A DNA stretch of 64,000 nucleotides from Oceanihabitans sp. IOP_32 (GCF_009498295.1 NZ_CP040813.1:2797001-2861000), one strand, 5' to 3'. Positions 25,220 through 37,596 are shown, counted from the stretch's first letter. Numbers and translations: made by a program. Notes: generated from the sequence alone by a model not told the origin.

Positions 25220-26401
25220 TCAATTTGTTTTAGTACAAACAATTACAATCTTGTTATTTTCAACATCGGTGGTAAAAAACAAGTATAAATTCCCACCATC
25301 TTTAATATGGAGTTTTTTTCTAATATTTTGTACCGTTTCAGGGAAATTTCTGGTAGTAATATTGGCTTTTGTAATTCCTTCTTTTTTAAAGATTTTTTTA
25401 TTGAAGGGTAATACGTTTTCAATTTTAAAGCCTCTGCCAGGAAACTCTAAAAGGGTTTCACTCGTGTATAAATGCGAGTGTTGATGCAGTTTAAAAACAT
25501 GCAGTTTATTTGAAATGGTATCAAAGCCGCCAGCCTTTAAAATGGCACTATTGGGTTCGTACAAATAGGCGAGCGGTTTGTTGTAATTTGATTGAATACG
25601 GCTTTCTTCATCTATTAAAAAATCAAAATGAGTGCTTTTATCTTTTCTAATATTCACCGTTTTTATTGAAATATCTTCGGAAGAATCCCGTTTTAAAATC
25701 CACAGCAATTCTTTTACCTCGTTATTTACAGCCACCACATGAATGGTTTTTACCTGTTTTAACTCCTTAATACCTACCGTTAAATCTAGTAATGGCGAGG
25801 TTTTAATTAGTATATTCTCTGAATGTTTAAATAGCAAATCCAAATGCTCGGGAATATTAGGTAAACAGTCGTTTAAATAAAACACCTTGCCTTTGCTATC
25901 GTGACGCCTTGAAGGATCTACATAAATCCAATCATATAATCTGTTACTAGATTTTAAATATTCAATGCCATCGCTTTGTTGTGTCTTTATATTTTTAACC
26001 CCTAATTGCTCGTAATTATGAGCTACAATTTTAGAGAGTGTTGGGTTTATTTCACAGTGTTCAACGGCTTTAAAAAGTTTAGAAAAGTAGAAACAATCTA
26101 CACCAAAACCGCCTGTTAAATCTATAATAGATGTGCCCTTAATTAAAGTAGATTTGTAATGCGCTGTAATTTCTGAAGAGGTTTGCTCGATATTTAATTT
26201 ATTCGGGTAGTAAATATTTTTAGTATTAAACCAAGTAGGCAGTTTCTTTTGGCAACGCCGTTTGGCTTCAATTTGTTCAATGATTGCTTTGGTATCAACT
26301 AAAGCGAATGTGGTTCCTTTTAAAATGAGTTTAGAAACATTACTGTCTAAATTTTCATTTATAAAATTTTGAATTTCAGTATTTATAATAGAATGATTCA
26401 A
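25220..26401 (-). CDS. SAM-dependent methyltransferase with C-terminal THUMP-like domain
   Basis: The 393-residue protein has an N-terminal helical region with KRRCQKKLPTWF, a class I methyltransferase core (IIDLTGGFGVDCFYFS as motif I, VEHCEINPTLSKIV as motif II, and DWIYVDPSRRH as the NPPY-like motif IV) and a C-terminal THUMP-like domain ending with EGITKANITTRNFP. This architecture is widespread in Bacteroidota and is presumed to modify RNA. The exact target is unknown. It is six bases downstream of the AI-2E transporter gene in a tight minus-strand unit. Confidence 0.85.
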   Translation of the reverse strand: MNHSIINTEIQNFINENLDSNVSKLILKGTTFALVDTKAIIEQIEAKRRCQKKLPTWFNTKNIYYPNKLNIEQTSSEITAHYKSTLIKGTSIIDLTGGFGVDCFYFSKLFKAVEHCEINPTLSKIVAHNYEQLGVKNIKTQQSDGIEYLKSSNRLYDWIYVDPSRRHDSKGKVFYLNDCLPNIPEHLDLLFKHSENILIKTSPLLDLTVGIKELKQVKTIHVVAVNNEVKELLWILKRDSSEDISIKTVNIRKDKSTHFDFLIDEESRIQSNYNKPLAYLYEPNSAILKAGGFDTISNKLHVFKLHQHSHLYTSETLLEFPGRGFKIENVLPFNKKIFKKEGITKANITTRNFPETVQNIRKKLHIKDGGNLYLFFTTDVENNKIVIVCTKTN

Positions 26402-26407
26402 TAGAAA

Positions 26408-27496
26408 TTATAAGCCTTTAGTAAGATTTTTAACTATTTTGTTTTCAGATAAAAAAGTCTTTAAAATTACTTTTAAAGCGGTATAAGCGGGAATTGCAAT
26501 AATTAAACCCACAACTCCAAAAAGAATACCCGTTATTAGAATTACTAAAAATATTTCTAACGGATGCGATTTTACACTTTTAGAGAATATAATGGGTTGA
26601 CTGGCAAAATTATCGACCAATTGACCGATTAAAAATACAATTAGTACCCAGAAAGCCTTAGGTAATGTAACCTCGCTAAAAGATTCTGTGAGGTTGCTTG
26701 TCATCGTTAAAGTTACCATTAAAACTCCACCAATTAAGGGCCCTACATAAGGCACTAAATTTAATAAGGCACATAAAAAGGCGATAACCACGGCATTTTC
26801 TACACCAATAATGAGTAGTCCAATAGTGTAAATGATGAATAGAATTAATATTTGAAAAATGAGTCCGACAAAATATCGCGACAGGAGGTTCTTTATTTTC
26901 ATGGTAGATTGTTTCCAGCGCGACTCTTTGTTTTCTGGAATAAATGTAAGTATGCCATTTTCAAACAATTTACTGTCTTTTAAAAAGAAAAAAGAAATAA
27001 ATAAAACAGAAAATAAACCAATACTAAAATTTCCTAATCCACTTACAACAACATTTAAAAAATTAGGTATTATTGAATAGTCAATTTGAGATAAGGGATT
27101 ATAATTTTTGATAAATAGCTCTAAATCTATTCTGTTTAGCTGAAAATAAGAGGTTATTTGGGTGTATAAAGTTTCAATTTTAGTTTTTAGTAATTCTATA
27201 TCTAAAAGCGATAAATTTTGTCCTTGCTTAATAATTAAAGGTACAAATAAGCTTGCCAGTCCTAAAAACAATCCAATTAAAACAACCATTGTTACTATAA
27301 CAGCCAGAGTGTTTTTAAATTTTAGCTTGTGTTGTAAAAAAAGCACAATGGGTCTGCCAATTAACGAGATTACGGCGGCAATTGCGATATAAACGATTAC
27401 AGATTGTATTTGATACAAAAAATACAATAGCAACGCAATACCCACTACAATAGCTATTGCTTTTAAGATACCATGTGATATGGAGTTGGAAGTCAT
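26408..27496 (-). CDS. AI-2E family transporter (PerM-like), first copy
   Basis: This 362-residue polytopic inner-membrane protein has about seven or eight transmembrane segments in the AI-2E/PerM pattern: two helices and a loop at the N-terminus, a cytoplasmic or periplasmic middle part (residues about 85-150), then the conserved core with LVPYVGPLIGGVLM and VDNFASQPIIFSKSVKSHPLEIFLVI, and a final helix pair with LFGVVGLIIAIPAYTALKVIL. Despite the name, most members have unknown substrates; some are cation:proton antiporters. A second, diverged copy lies at 61647-62660. Confidence 0.92.
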   Translation of the reverse strand: MTSNSISHGILKAIAIVVGIALLLYFLYQIQSVIVYIAIAAVISLIGRPIVLFLQHKLKFKNTLAVIVTMVVLIGLFLGLASLFVPLIIKQGQNLSLLDIELLKTKIETLYTQITSYFQLNRIDLELFIKNYNPLSQIDYSIIPNFLNVVVSGLGNFSIGLFSVLFISFFFLKDSKLFENGILTFIPENKESRWKQSTMKIKNLLSRYFVGLIFQILILFIIYTIGLLIIGVENAVVIAFLCALLNLVPYVGPLIGGVLMVTLTMTSNLTESFSEVTLPKAFWVLIVFLIGQLVDNFASQPIIFSKSVKSHPLEIFLVILITGILFGVVGLIIAIPAYTALKVILKTFLSENKIVKNLTKGL

Positions 27497-27567
27497 GTTG
27501 TAAATATAGTATTATTTGTTGTTTTAGCTTGTGGGTACTTTTAAATTTTTAGATGAATTTAAAGTAT

Positions 27568-28068
27568 TTAACCAATCTGCTTGGTCATTTCGTAAAGTAC
27601 AATATTGGTGGCTTGTACCACGTTCATACTGCTATTTTGTCCAAACATATCAATATGAATTGTGGCATCCGATTGTTTTAAAATAGCATCAGATACGCCA
27701 AAATTCTCGTCGCCAATAACTAAAGCGATTGGTTGTTCTTTTGAAAATTTAAATTTGTGAACGGGGGTACTCGTTTGAGTTATTTCTAAAGCAATAATTT
27801 GATAGTTTTCGTTTTTTAAGTCTTCAACAATTTTTAAAGCCGACTCCGCAAGCTCAAAATTCACTGCCTTTTCGGTAGATCTTGAGGTTTTTTTCATTTT
27901 ACGACCCATAGGGATATGCTCACCACAAAGTATGAGCTTTTCAACACCAAAAGCATCGGCTATTCTAAATAAACTCCCAATGTTTGGTGCGTTGGAAACA
28001 TTATTACTAACCAAAATGATTGGGAATTTTTTTGGCGTGAAACTGGAGTTGTAATGATTGAGTTGCAA
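27568..28068 (-). CDS. TrmH/SpoU family RNA methyltransferase
   Basis: This short SPOUT methyltransferase of 166 residues has the three SpoU motifs: NVSNAPNIGSLFRIADAFG (motif 1, catalytic Asn/Arg region), ALVIGDENFGVSDAIL (motif 2) and IHIDMFGQNSSMNVVQATNIVLYE (motif 3), which form the knotted SAM pocket. It lacks an N-terminal substrate-binding domain, so the RNA target is probably the same class as TrmH-like or small 2-O-methyltransferases, but cannot be named. It is 71 bases downstream of the AI-2E gene boundary and reads in the same direction as its neighbours. Confidence 0.9.
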   Translation of the reverse strand: MQLNHYNSSFTPKKFPIILVSNNVSNAPNIGSLFRIADAFGVEKLILCGEHIPMGRKMKKTSRSTEKAVNFELAESALKIVEDLKNENYQIIALEITQTSTPVHKFKFSKEQPIALVIGDENFGVSDAILKQSDATIHIDMFGQNSSMNVVQATNIVLYEMTKQIG

Positions 28069-28166
28069 GTTTTGTTGATTTTTTTTTAGTATTCAGATAA
28101 AAATATCATATTTAATATTTAGGAGCTGTATTGCTTTGGGTCTTTCCTATTTTGAGAGAAAAAACA

Positions 28167-28811
28167 TTAATTCTCAAAAGCATACTTAACAATATTGGCA
28201 CCCATTTTCAGTGCCTTTTCTCTTACTTCGGCAGAGTTGTTGTGTATTTGGGCATCTTCCCAACCGTCGCCTAAATCACTTTCATAGGTAAACAGTACAA
28301 CCAGCCTAGCCTTATGAAAAAGGCCGAAGGCTTGCGGACGCTTACCATCATGTTCATGAATTTTAGGTAAGCCCTTCGGGAATTTATAGGCAGTATTAAA
28401 TAGGGTATGTGTTACGGGTAACTCCACTAAATCTTGATTGGGGAACACTTTTTTTAATTCTTTGGTAATATAAGGTTGCATGCCATAATTATCGTCAATA
28501 TGTAAAAAACCTCCAGAAATAAGGTAATTACGTAAATTTTCGACATCAGTTTCGCTAAAAAATACATGTCCATGTCCTGTCATGTGCAGTAACGGATATT
28601 GAAAAATATCTGTGCTACCCACCTCTACAGTCTCTGGTTTCTTATTAATTTTAGTGTTTATGTTGGCATTACAAAAAGCAATTAAATTTGGTAATGCCGT
28701 TGGGTTGCTATACCAATCGCCACCACCTTTGTATTTTAAAATAGCTAAATCTTGAGCATTTAAAATAAAAAGTGAAAAAGTAAAAACTGAAAATAATAGC
28801 GCTTTTTTCAT
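28167..28811 (-). CDS. Exported DUF4159 family protein
   Basis: This 214-residue protein has a signal peptide (MKKALLFSVFTFSLFILNAQ) followed by a single DUF4159 domain: LAILKYKGGGDWYSNPTALP, PLLHMTGHGHVFFSE, LRNYLISGGFLHIDDNYGMQ and AFGLFHKARLVVLFTYESDLGDGW. The domain resembles a class I glutamine-amidotransferase-like flavodoxin fold, but no catalytic triad is recognisable. Its start is two bases after the stop of rsmE, so the two genes are tightly coupled, an arrangement I recall as common in Bacteroidota. The function is unknown. Confidence 0.88.
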   Translation of the reverse strand: MKKALLFSVFTFSLFILNAQDLAILKYKGGGDWYSNPTALPNLIAFCNANINTKINKKPETVEVGSTDIFQYPLLHMTGHGHVFFSETDVENLRNYLISGGFLHIDDNYGMQPYITKELKKVFPNQDLVELPVTHTLFNTAYKFPKGLPKIHEHDGKRPQAFGLFHKARLVVLFTYESDLGDGWEDAQIHNNSAEVREKALKMGANIVKYAFEN

Positions 28812-28813
28812 AG

Positions 28814-29518
28814 TTATTCATTTATAAAGGCAACGGCGTGGCAGGAAACAATCGCTGCGGTTTCGGTGCGTAATCTAGTGTCTCCCAAAGTTACTGGAAT
28901 AAAATTATGAGCACGTGCGATTTCTATTTCTTTAACAGAAAAATCACCTTCTGGTCCTATTAAAATGGTAATGTCTGTATTTGGTTTTAATTCCTGTTTT
29001 AGTGATTTTCTATCGTTTTCTTCGCAATGCGCAATAAATAAATCGGATTTAAAATCTTGTTTTATAAAATCTTTAAAGGCGATAGCCTCATTTAGTTGGG
29101 GTAAATAACAACTTAAAGATTGTTTCATGGCCGCTTGTAAAACTTTTTGATAGCGTTCTGGTTTTATCACTTTTCGTTCGCTGTGTTTGCAAATAATAGG
29201 GGTAATACTATCGATACCTATTTCTGTAGCTTTTTCTAGAAACCACTCGTAGCGGTCGTTCATTTTTGTAGGGGCAACCGCTAAATGTAAGTGGTAATGT
29301 CTCTTTTTTTGTTTAGTTTTAGCAGTTACTGTAGCGTGACATTTATTTGTATTGGCGATGGTAATTTCAGCATTAAAGAGCCAGCCGTTGCCATTTGTAA
29401 TATGTAAAACATCAGCAACATTTTTACGTAGCACTTTTACAATATGTTTGCTTTCCTCTCTGCTAAACGTAAATTCTGTGGTATGTTCTGTAAGGTCTGG
29501 ATTATAAAAAAGTTGCAT
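28814..29518 (-). CDS. rsmE: 16S rRNA (uracil1498-N3)-methyltransferase RsmE
   Basis: This 234-residue SPOUT-type methyltransferase has an N-terminal PUA-like domain (residues 1-70, FSREESKHIVKVLRKNVAD) and a C-terminal knot. Diagnostic blocks are KMNDRYEWFLEKATEIGIDSI, ICKHSERKVIKPER, AAMKQSLSCYLPQL, ILIGPEGDFSVKEIE and TLGDTRLRTETAAI, which matches RsmE and carries the SAM site. It methylates U1498 of 16S rRNA in the assembled 30S subunit. It heads a pair with the DUF4159 gene. Confidence 0.95.
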   Translation of the reverse strand: MQLFYNPDLTEHTTEFTFSREESKHIVKVLRKNVADVLHITNGNGWLFNAEITIANTNKCHATVTAKTKQKKRHYHLHLAVAPTKMNDRYEWFLEKATEIGIDSITPIICKHSERKVIKPERYQKVLQAAMKQSLSCYLPQLNEAIAFKDFIKQDFKSDLFIAHCEENDRKSLKQELKPNTDITILIGPEGDFSVKEIEIARAHNFIPVTLGDTRLRTETAAIVSCHAVAFINE

Positions 29519-29751
29519 GAGGCTAATATTTTAATGAATTATGACTATCGATTTATAATTGGGTGTTTATTAAAAGAATTTACATTCAGTACAGGTCTAT
29601 TGTATCGTTTTGAGCGTCTTGTTGTTAGTTTACGGTGTTGATAATTTGTAGGATGCCATGGTTTTTAAGTGTAAACGAAAATTTAAAGTCATAAACATTA
29701 ATTTTTGAGGTGTACGCTGTAAAAAGTAAATGTCTGTGTAATAGCGAATCA

Positions 29752-30774
29752 TTAAATCTTCAATCGTGCCGAAGCCATAACATCTTGTTCTGCAAAATTG
29801 TTTTCTAAATATTTTAAATACCCAACAATAGCAATCATGGCGGCATTATCGGTAGTGAATTCAAATTTCGGGACATAGGTAGTCCATCCAAATTTCTGTT
29901 CGCCATCTTTTAAAGCTTGTCGAATTCCAGAATTTGCCGAAACACCACCACCAATAGCAATATGCTTTATCCCTGTTTGTTTACTGGCCAATTTTAGTTT
30001 ATCAATTAAAATACCAATAATCGTGTATTGAATAGAGGCGCAAATATCGTTTAGGTTTTCACGAATAAAATTAGGGTTAGCTTTTACTTCGCGTTGTATA
30101 AAGTATAAAATTGCTGTTTTTAGACCCGAGAAGCTAAAATTTAAACCTTCAACTTTTGGTTTGGTAAAGGAGAAGGCTTTGGGGTTACCCAGTTTTGCGC
30201 GTTTATCGATTTCTGGTCCAGCAGGATAGCCTAAACCTAAAATTTTCCCGCTTTTATCAAAGGCTTCGCCAACGGCATCGTCAATAGTTTCGCCAATTAC
30301 CTTCATATTAAAATGGCTTTCTACCTTCACAATTTGAGTATGGCCGCCAGAGATAGTCATCGCTAAAAAAGGGAGGGGTGGTTTTTTAAACCCCTCTTCG
30401 TCTATAAAATGCGCCAAAATATGTGCTTGCATGTGGTTTACATCAATTAGCGGAATGTTTAAACCATAGGCCAAAGATTTTGCGAACGATGTTCCTACCA
30501 AAAGCGAACCCATTAAACCAGGTCCGCGTGTAAAAGCAACGGCACTAAGCTGTTCTTTAGTGATTTTTGCTTTTTTTAGAGCTTGATCTACCACAGGCAC
30601 TATATTTTGTTGGTGGGCACGAGAGGCCAGTTCTGGCACAACACCGCCATAGGCTTCATGTATTTTTTGGTTGGCCACAACGTTGCTTAAAATCTTGCCA
30701 TTGTGTATAACTGAAGCCGCTGTATCGTCACAAGAAGACTCAATTCCTAAAATGTAAATATTTTGTGAAGACAT
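29752..30774 (-). CDS. tsaD: tRNA N6-adenosine threonylcarbamoyltransferase TsaD
   Basis: This catalytic subunit of the t6A37 modification system transfers the threonylcarbamoyl group onto tRNA. The 340-residue ASKHA-fold protein has ILGIESSCDDTAASV at the N-terminus, metal ligands His114 and His118 in NHMQAHILAH, TISGGHTQIV, DDAVGEAFDKSGK and AIGGGVSANSGIR. Its length is standard. It is divergently oriented to tamB, a pairing frequent in Bacteroidota. The 233-base gap toward rsmE holds no convincing gene. Confidence 0.96.
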   Translation of the reverse strand: MSSQNIYILGIESSCDDTAASVIHNGKILSNVVANQKIHEAYGGVVPELASRAHQQNIVPVVDQALKKAKITKEQLSAVAFTRGPGLMGSLLVGTSFAKSLAYGLNIPLIDVNHMQAHILAHFIDEEGFKKPPLPFLAMTISGGHTQIVKVESHFNMKVIGETIDDAVGEAFDKSGKILGLGYPAGPEIDKRAKLGNPKAFSFTKPKVEGLNFSFSGLKTAILYFIQREVKANPNFIRENLNDICASIQYTIIGILIDKLKLASKQTGIKHIAIGGGVSANSGIRQALKDGEQKFGWTTYVPKFEFTTDNAAMIAIVGYLKYLENNFAEQDVMASARLKI

Positions 30775-31022
30775 TAATAAAAATTAGGCATAATAATTGT
30801 TAATTTTGACGATGTATAAACATCTGTCGATCTTAATATAATCGTAACTACAAAATTACTCATTTATTTTTTTAATTGAATAATTATAATTTTTATTATT
30901 AGTTTTTAACTTTTAATTATTAGCAGATTCGTAGATAAAAAAACATGGTTTATTCTCATTAAAATTATAACTTTAGCCTTATTAAAACAGCCTTAAAAAT
31001 AGTATCTAAAATTGCCGGCATT

Positions 31023-34000
31023 TTGCTGTTGCTTTTCATCATTTTGGTGTTGGTACTTTCTATTCCTTTTGTTCAAACAGGCTTAGGTAATTATGCGACT
31101 AAACGCCTAAATGAGGAGTTTGGAACTCAGATAAATATTAATAAAGTGGGGTTGCGGTTTAATGGAGATGTCGCGCTAAAAGACGTGTATATTGAAGATT
31201 ATAAACAAGATACGCTTATTAATATAGCGGCACTTAATACTTCAATTTTAAATTTTAGAAATCTTTACCAAGGCAAATTGGTTTTTGGAGATATTGACAT
31301 TATCGATTTAGATTTCAATATTAAAACCTATAAAGATACTACCGATACGAATTTAGATATTTTTGTAGCCAAGTTCGACGACGATAACCCAAGGTCTGGC
31401 AAAAGTAGTTTCTTGTTGTCATCTAGCGACGTGTCTATCTACAACGGAAATTTTAGACTTATAGACGAAAATCGCGATACCGCTAAACGTTTAGATTTTA
31501 CAAATTTAAATATTAATGCTACCAATTTCTTAATTAATGGAAGTGATGTTAGTGCCAGAATAAATACACTAAATTTTGTAGATAGCAGAGGCCTTGAGAT
31601 GAAAAATATGATGACTAATTTTAGTTATACGCCTTCTCATATGTCTTTTAAAAATATTAATGCCAAAACGCCATTTTCTACTTTAATAGGTGATTTGGAG
31701 TTCGCCTATAAGCGTGAAGATTTGCAATATTTTGTCGATAAAGTACAGGTAAAGGCAAGCTTTGAAGATTCTAATATTGCCTTAAACGAACTCAATGTTT
31801 TCTATAACGAGTTTGGGGTGAATCAATATGCTAACTTTAGCGCAAACTTCTCTGGAACTCTAAATAATTTAAGCGCCACTAATTTAAGGCTAAGAAGTAG
31901 TAGAAATACAAGAATTGTTGGAGATATAAAGTTTAAAAACTTGTTTAGTAAAGCAGATGGTGATTTTTACATGAATGCCAATTTTAGAAACTTATCTTCT
32001 ACCTACCGAGATTTAACAGCATTATTGCCGAATGTTTTAGGAGAAGCTATTCCTTCGTCTTTCGACAGGTTGGGTAAATTTAAAATGGTTGGTAAGTCTA
32101 AAATCACGGCTTCAACAATACATGCAAATCTTGAGATTGATACCGATTTAGGTTTTGTAGATTCGGAGTTGGAAATCACCAAAATTGACGATATTGATAA
32201 TGCATCCTATAAAGGACGAATAATTTTTAATGAATTTGATTTGGGGACTTTAATCGACGACCCAAACGTTGGATTAACATCGCTTAATTTAATTGTAAAT
32301 GGCCACGGGTTTATTGCTGAAAATTTAGATACCCAAGTAGAGGGCAAAGTTTTTGAACTCATGTATAACAATTATAATTACTCACATATTGATGTAGCAG
32401 GTAATGTTAAAAACAAAATATTTGATGGTAACTTAGTGGTTAAGGATAAGAATTTAAAGTTAAACTTTAATGGGCTTATCGATTTCTCAGAAAAAGTTAA
32501 CAAATATGATTTTAAAGCCGATGTAGATTACGCGAATTTAAACGCCTTGAATTTTATTGCTAAAGATAGTGTTTCCATTTTTGTAAGCCATTTACAAATG
32601 AACGTAAACGCCAGTAATTACGACGATGCCTATGGGCGTGTTCTATTTAAAAACACTTCCTATAAAAATCAAAGAGAAACTTATTATTTTGACGAATTTG
32701 CCGTATCGTCTCGATTTGAAGACAACACGCGGTTTATTGAAATTGATTCTCCAGATATTATTGAAGGCAAACTTCAAGGAGAATTCGTTTTGAAAGATTT
32801 AAGGAAGCTATTCGAAAACTCTATTGGGTACATTTATACCAATTACATCCCGTATCAAGTAAAAGCAAATCAAAACATTAATTTTAATTTTAAAATATAC
32901 AACAAAATAATCGATGTCTTCTTTCCAGAAATTAAATTGGGTAAAAACACCTTTGTTCGAGGGCGAGTAGCGAGCGACGAAAAAGATTTTCGACTTACAT
33001 TTAAATCTCCCGAGATTAAAGTATTCGATTATTTCGCCAACCAAATAGAAATACAAGTAGATAATAACAATCCGTTATTTAATACCTATGTTGAAGTAGA
33101 TAGCATGAGTACTAAGCATTACAATGTGTCTAAATTTAATTTAATTAATGTAACGGTAAGTGACACCTTGTTTATGCGTTCTGAGTTTAGAGGCGGAAAG
33201 CAAAATAAAGACATTTTTAATTTGAGCTTTTATCATACCATTAATGAGAAAAACGAATCGGTAATTGGTTTTAAAAAATCTGATGTAACTATTAAAAATA
33301 ATAAGTGGTTTATTAACGAGGCTCAAAATAGATTTAATAAAATCTCTTTCGATAAAAAGTTTACAACCTTTAATATTGATAAATTTCATGTCAATCATAA
33401 TAACGAAGAGATAAAGCTTTCAGGGTTTTTAAAAGATTCTACCGAAAAAGATTTAAAACTTAATTTTAAAAATGTAGATCTGGCAAAAATTACGCCACAT
33501 ATCGATAGCTTATCTCTGGCGGGCAACGTTAATGGCAAGTTAGATGTTATTCAGAAAAGTGGAAATTATCTGCCTAACTCGTCCATTATTATTGATAATT
33601 TTAAAGTCAACGATTTTCCTTTGGGAGAATTTAATGCTGAAATTCAAGGCAATGAAGATTTAACCAAGTACAATGTAGAGGCCAGTATTAAAAACGAATT
33701 CACAAAATCTTTTAAAGCAGCAGGAGATATTATTGTTAAAGGTAAGCAGTCTAATATCGATATTAATTTAGATTTCGATGATTTTAATTTACAACCGTTA
33801 AACCCATTATTAGATGGAATTTTATCAAACATACGGGGACTTGTATCGGGCAAAGCTCAAGTTGTAGGTAATCTAAAAAAACCAGACATAAATGGCGATC
33901 TAATATTAAATAATTCTGGCTTAGGTGTGCCTTATTTGAATGTTGATTATAAGTTTAACGACAAAGCCGCAGTGAGCTTAGAAAACCAAAGTTTTATTTT

Positions 34001-35432
34001 TAAAAATTTAAGACTAACCGATACTAAATATAACTCTAAAGCCCGATTAAACGGGGTATTAAGTCATATTAATTTATCGAAATGGAGTTTAGATTTAAAT
34101 ATCGATACCAATAGACTATTAGTATTAGATACCAAAGAGAGTGAAGAATCGTTGTACTTTGGTACTGGTTTTATTGGAGGTAGTGCGAGTATAAAAGGTC
34201 CAGCCACCGAACTGGTTATTAATGTTAATGGCGAAACCAAAAAAGGTACAGTGTTTAAAATACCATTGAACGATACCGAGTCTTTTGGCGATAATTCTTT
34301 CATTCACTTTATTACCGATGAAGAAAAACGTGCTAAAGAGCAAGGTATAGATTTTGTTTTTAAAGAGATTAAAGGATTAGAATTAGATTTTGATTTAGAC
34401 ATTACTGAAGATGCCGAGGTTGAAATTATTATAGACAAAAATACAGGGCACGCTTTAAAAGGCCGCGGAGTAGGAGGTCTTTTAGTTGAGATTAACACCA
34501 ATGGTAAGTTTAATATGTGGGGAGATTTCTCGGTGTTCGAAGGGGTTTATAATTTTGCGTTTGCCGGCTTGGTTCAAAAAGAATTTATCGTACAACCCGG
34601 CGGAACATTAGCTTGGGATGGAGCACCGCTAAAGGCTAGAATAGACATGAATGCCATCCACAAAGCGCAAGCAAATCCGTCACCACTTCTCGATAACCCC
34701 ATTAACCGAAGTATTCCCGTAGAATTAAATATTAGTTTAACTGGCGAACTGGAGCAGCCAGAACCTGAATTCGAATTCGAATTCCCGAGTGTTAGTTCTA
34801 CAGTCAAATCAGAACTTCAATACAGATTAGAGTCTAAAGACGATAGGCAAAATCAGGCATTATATTTATTGTCAACCGGTGCCTTTTCGCGTAGTTTAAG
34901 TGATTTGAACTTTTCAGGCACCATAGCCGAGCGTCTAAATGGTATTGTTAATGGTATTTTTACGAGCGAAAACGGGAAGTTTGATTTCGGATTTAATTAC
35001 GAGGTTGGAGAAAATAGACCAGATTATAAAACAGACGATCGAGTGAGTGCAACGCTTCAAACCCAAATTAGCGATAAAATAAGTATTAATGGTAAAATAG
35101 GAGTGCCAATTGGTGGCGCTACAGGAACCGCAATTGCCGGTGATGTTGAAATAAATTTCCTCTTAAATGAAGATGGGACTCTTACAGCCAAAGTATTTAA
35201 CCGAGAAAATAGTATTCGAAATTTTGGTGAAGATATTGGTTATACCCAAGGTTTAGGTTTGTCTTACAACGTCGATTTTGATACCTTTAAGGAGTTGCTT
35301 AGAAAACTAGTTAAAAAAACATCAAGAAGAGAAGAGGAAGCTGTATTATCTCAAGACCCTACAGATGAAACCGATTCGAATACCGCGCCAAGTTTTATAA
35401 CACACAAATCGCAGTCCAATAAAAACAATTAA
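31023..35432 (+). CDS. tamB: Translocation and assembly module protein TamB (DUF490)
   Basis: This very long (about 1470 residues) AsmA/TamB-type protein has one N-terminal membrane anchor (LLLLFIILVLVLSIPFVQTG) followed by a beta-helical periplasmic rod and the C-terminal TamB domain (about residues 1090-1430, with GRGVGGLLVEINTNGKFNMW, YNFAFAGLVQKEFIVQPGG and TLQTQISDKISINGKIGVP). It bridges inner and outer membranes and is involved in outer-membrane protein assembly or lipid transport. The start is doubtful: the frame is open back to a TAA at 30960 with no ATG or GTG. TTG at 31023 gives an anchor without basic residues, while an ATT at 30981 would add IKTALKIVSKIAG and supply them. Confidence 0.9.
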   Translation: MLLLFIILVLVLSIPFVQTGLGNYATKRLNEEFGTQININKVGLRFNGDVALKDVYIEDYKQDTLINIAALNTSILNFRNLYQGKLVFGDIDIIDLDFNIKTYKDTTDTNLDIFVAKFDDDNPRSGKSSFLLSSSDVSIYNGNFRLIDENRDTAKRLDFTNLNINATNFLINGSDVSARINTLNFVDSRGLEMKNMMTNFSYTPSHMSFKNINAKTPFSTLIGDLEFAYKREDLQYFVDKVQVKASFEDSNIALNELNVFYNEFGVNQYANFSANFSGTLNNLSATNLRLRSSRNTRIVGDIKFKNLFSKADGDFYMNANFRNLSSTYRDLTALLPNVLGEAIPSSFDRLGKFKMVGKSKITASTIHANLEIDTDLGFVDSELEITKIDDIDNASYKGRIIFNEFDLGTLIDDPNVGLTSLNLIVNGHGFIAENLDTQVEGKVFELMYNNYNYSHIDVAGNVKNKIFDGNLVVKDKNLKLNFNGLIDFSEKVNKYDFKADVDYANLNALNFIAKDSVSIFVSHLQMNVNASNYDDAYGRVLFKNTSYKNQRETYYFDEFAVSSRFEDNTRFIEIDSPDIIEGKLQGEFVLKDLRKLFENSIGYIYTNYIPYQVKANQNINFNFKIYNKIIDVFFPEIKLGKNTFVRGRVASDEKDFRLTFKSPEIKVFDYFANQIEIQVDNNNPLFNTYVEVDSMSTKHYNVSKFNLINVTVSDTLFMRSEFRGGKQNKDIFNLSFYHTINEKNESVIGFKKSDVTIKNNKWFINEAQNRFNKISFDKKFTTFNIDKFHVNHNNEEIKLSGFLKDSTEKDLKLNFKNVDLAKITPHIDSLSLAGNVNGKLDVIQKSGNYLPNSSIIIDNFKVNDFPLGEFNAEIQGNEDLTKYNVEASIKNEFTKSFKAAGDIIVKGKQSNIDINLDFDDFNLQPLNPLLDGILSNIRGLVSGKAQVVGNLKKPDINGDLILNNSGLGVPYLNVDYKFNDKAAVSLENQSFIFKNLRLTDTKYNSKARLNGVLSHINLSKWSLDLNIDTNRLLVLDTKESEESLYFGTGFIGGSASIKGPATELVINVNGETKKGTVFKIPLNDTESFGDNSFIHFITDEEKRAKEQGIDFVFKEIKGLELDFDLDITEDAEVEIIIDKNTGHALKGRGVGGLLVEINTNGKFNMWGDFSVFEGVYNFAFAGLVQKEFIVQPGGTLAWDGAPLKARIDMNAIHKAQANPSPLLDNPINRSIPVELNISLTGELEQPEPEFEFEFPSVSSTVKSELQYRLESKDDRQNQALYLLSTGAFSRSLSDLNFSGTIAERLNGIVNGIFTSENGKFDFGFNYEVGENRPDYKTDDRVSATLQTQISDKISINGKIGVPIGGATGTAIAGDVEINFLLNEDGTLTAKVFNRENSIRNFGEDIGYTQGLGLSYNVDFDTFKELLRKLVKKTSRREEEAVLSQDPTDETDSNTAPSFITHKSQSNKNN

Positions 35433-35579
35433 TAATTGATTAAGTTTCGGTAAAAAACTTTGTGATTTGTTTTTTATATCCACGCAAACGTTTTAGTGTG
35501 TTAGAGGCATTAAATTGTGATATATGTTGTATTATTATGATTTTAGTTTAGTAAATTTACTTTCATAATAATAAAACTA

Positions 35580-37585
<2,006 letters not shown>

Positions 37586-37596
37586 TATTAATATAC

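Noticed and set aside
29534-29641. 36-codon frame in the gap between rsmE and tsaD
   Set aside because: No ribosome-binding or promoter signal and no recognisable features; the length is within chance expectation for A/T-rich sequence.
34304-34807. Several open frames antisense to the C-terminal part of tamB
   Set aside because: They are shadows of a clearly coding strand with biased codon use; none has a start context or family resemblance.
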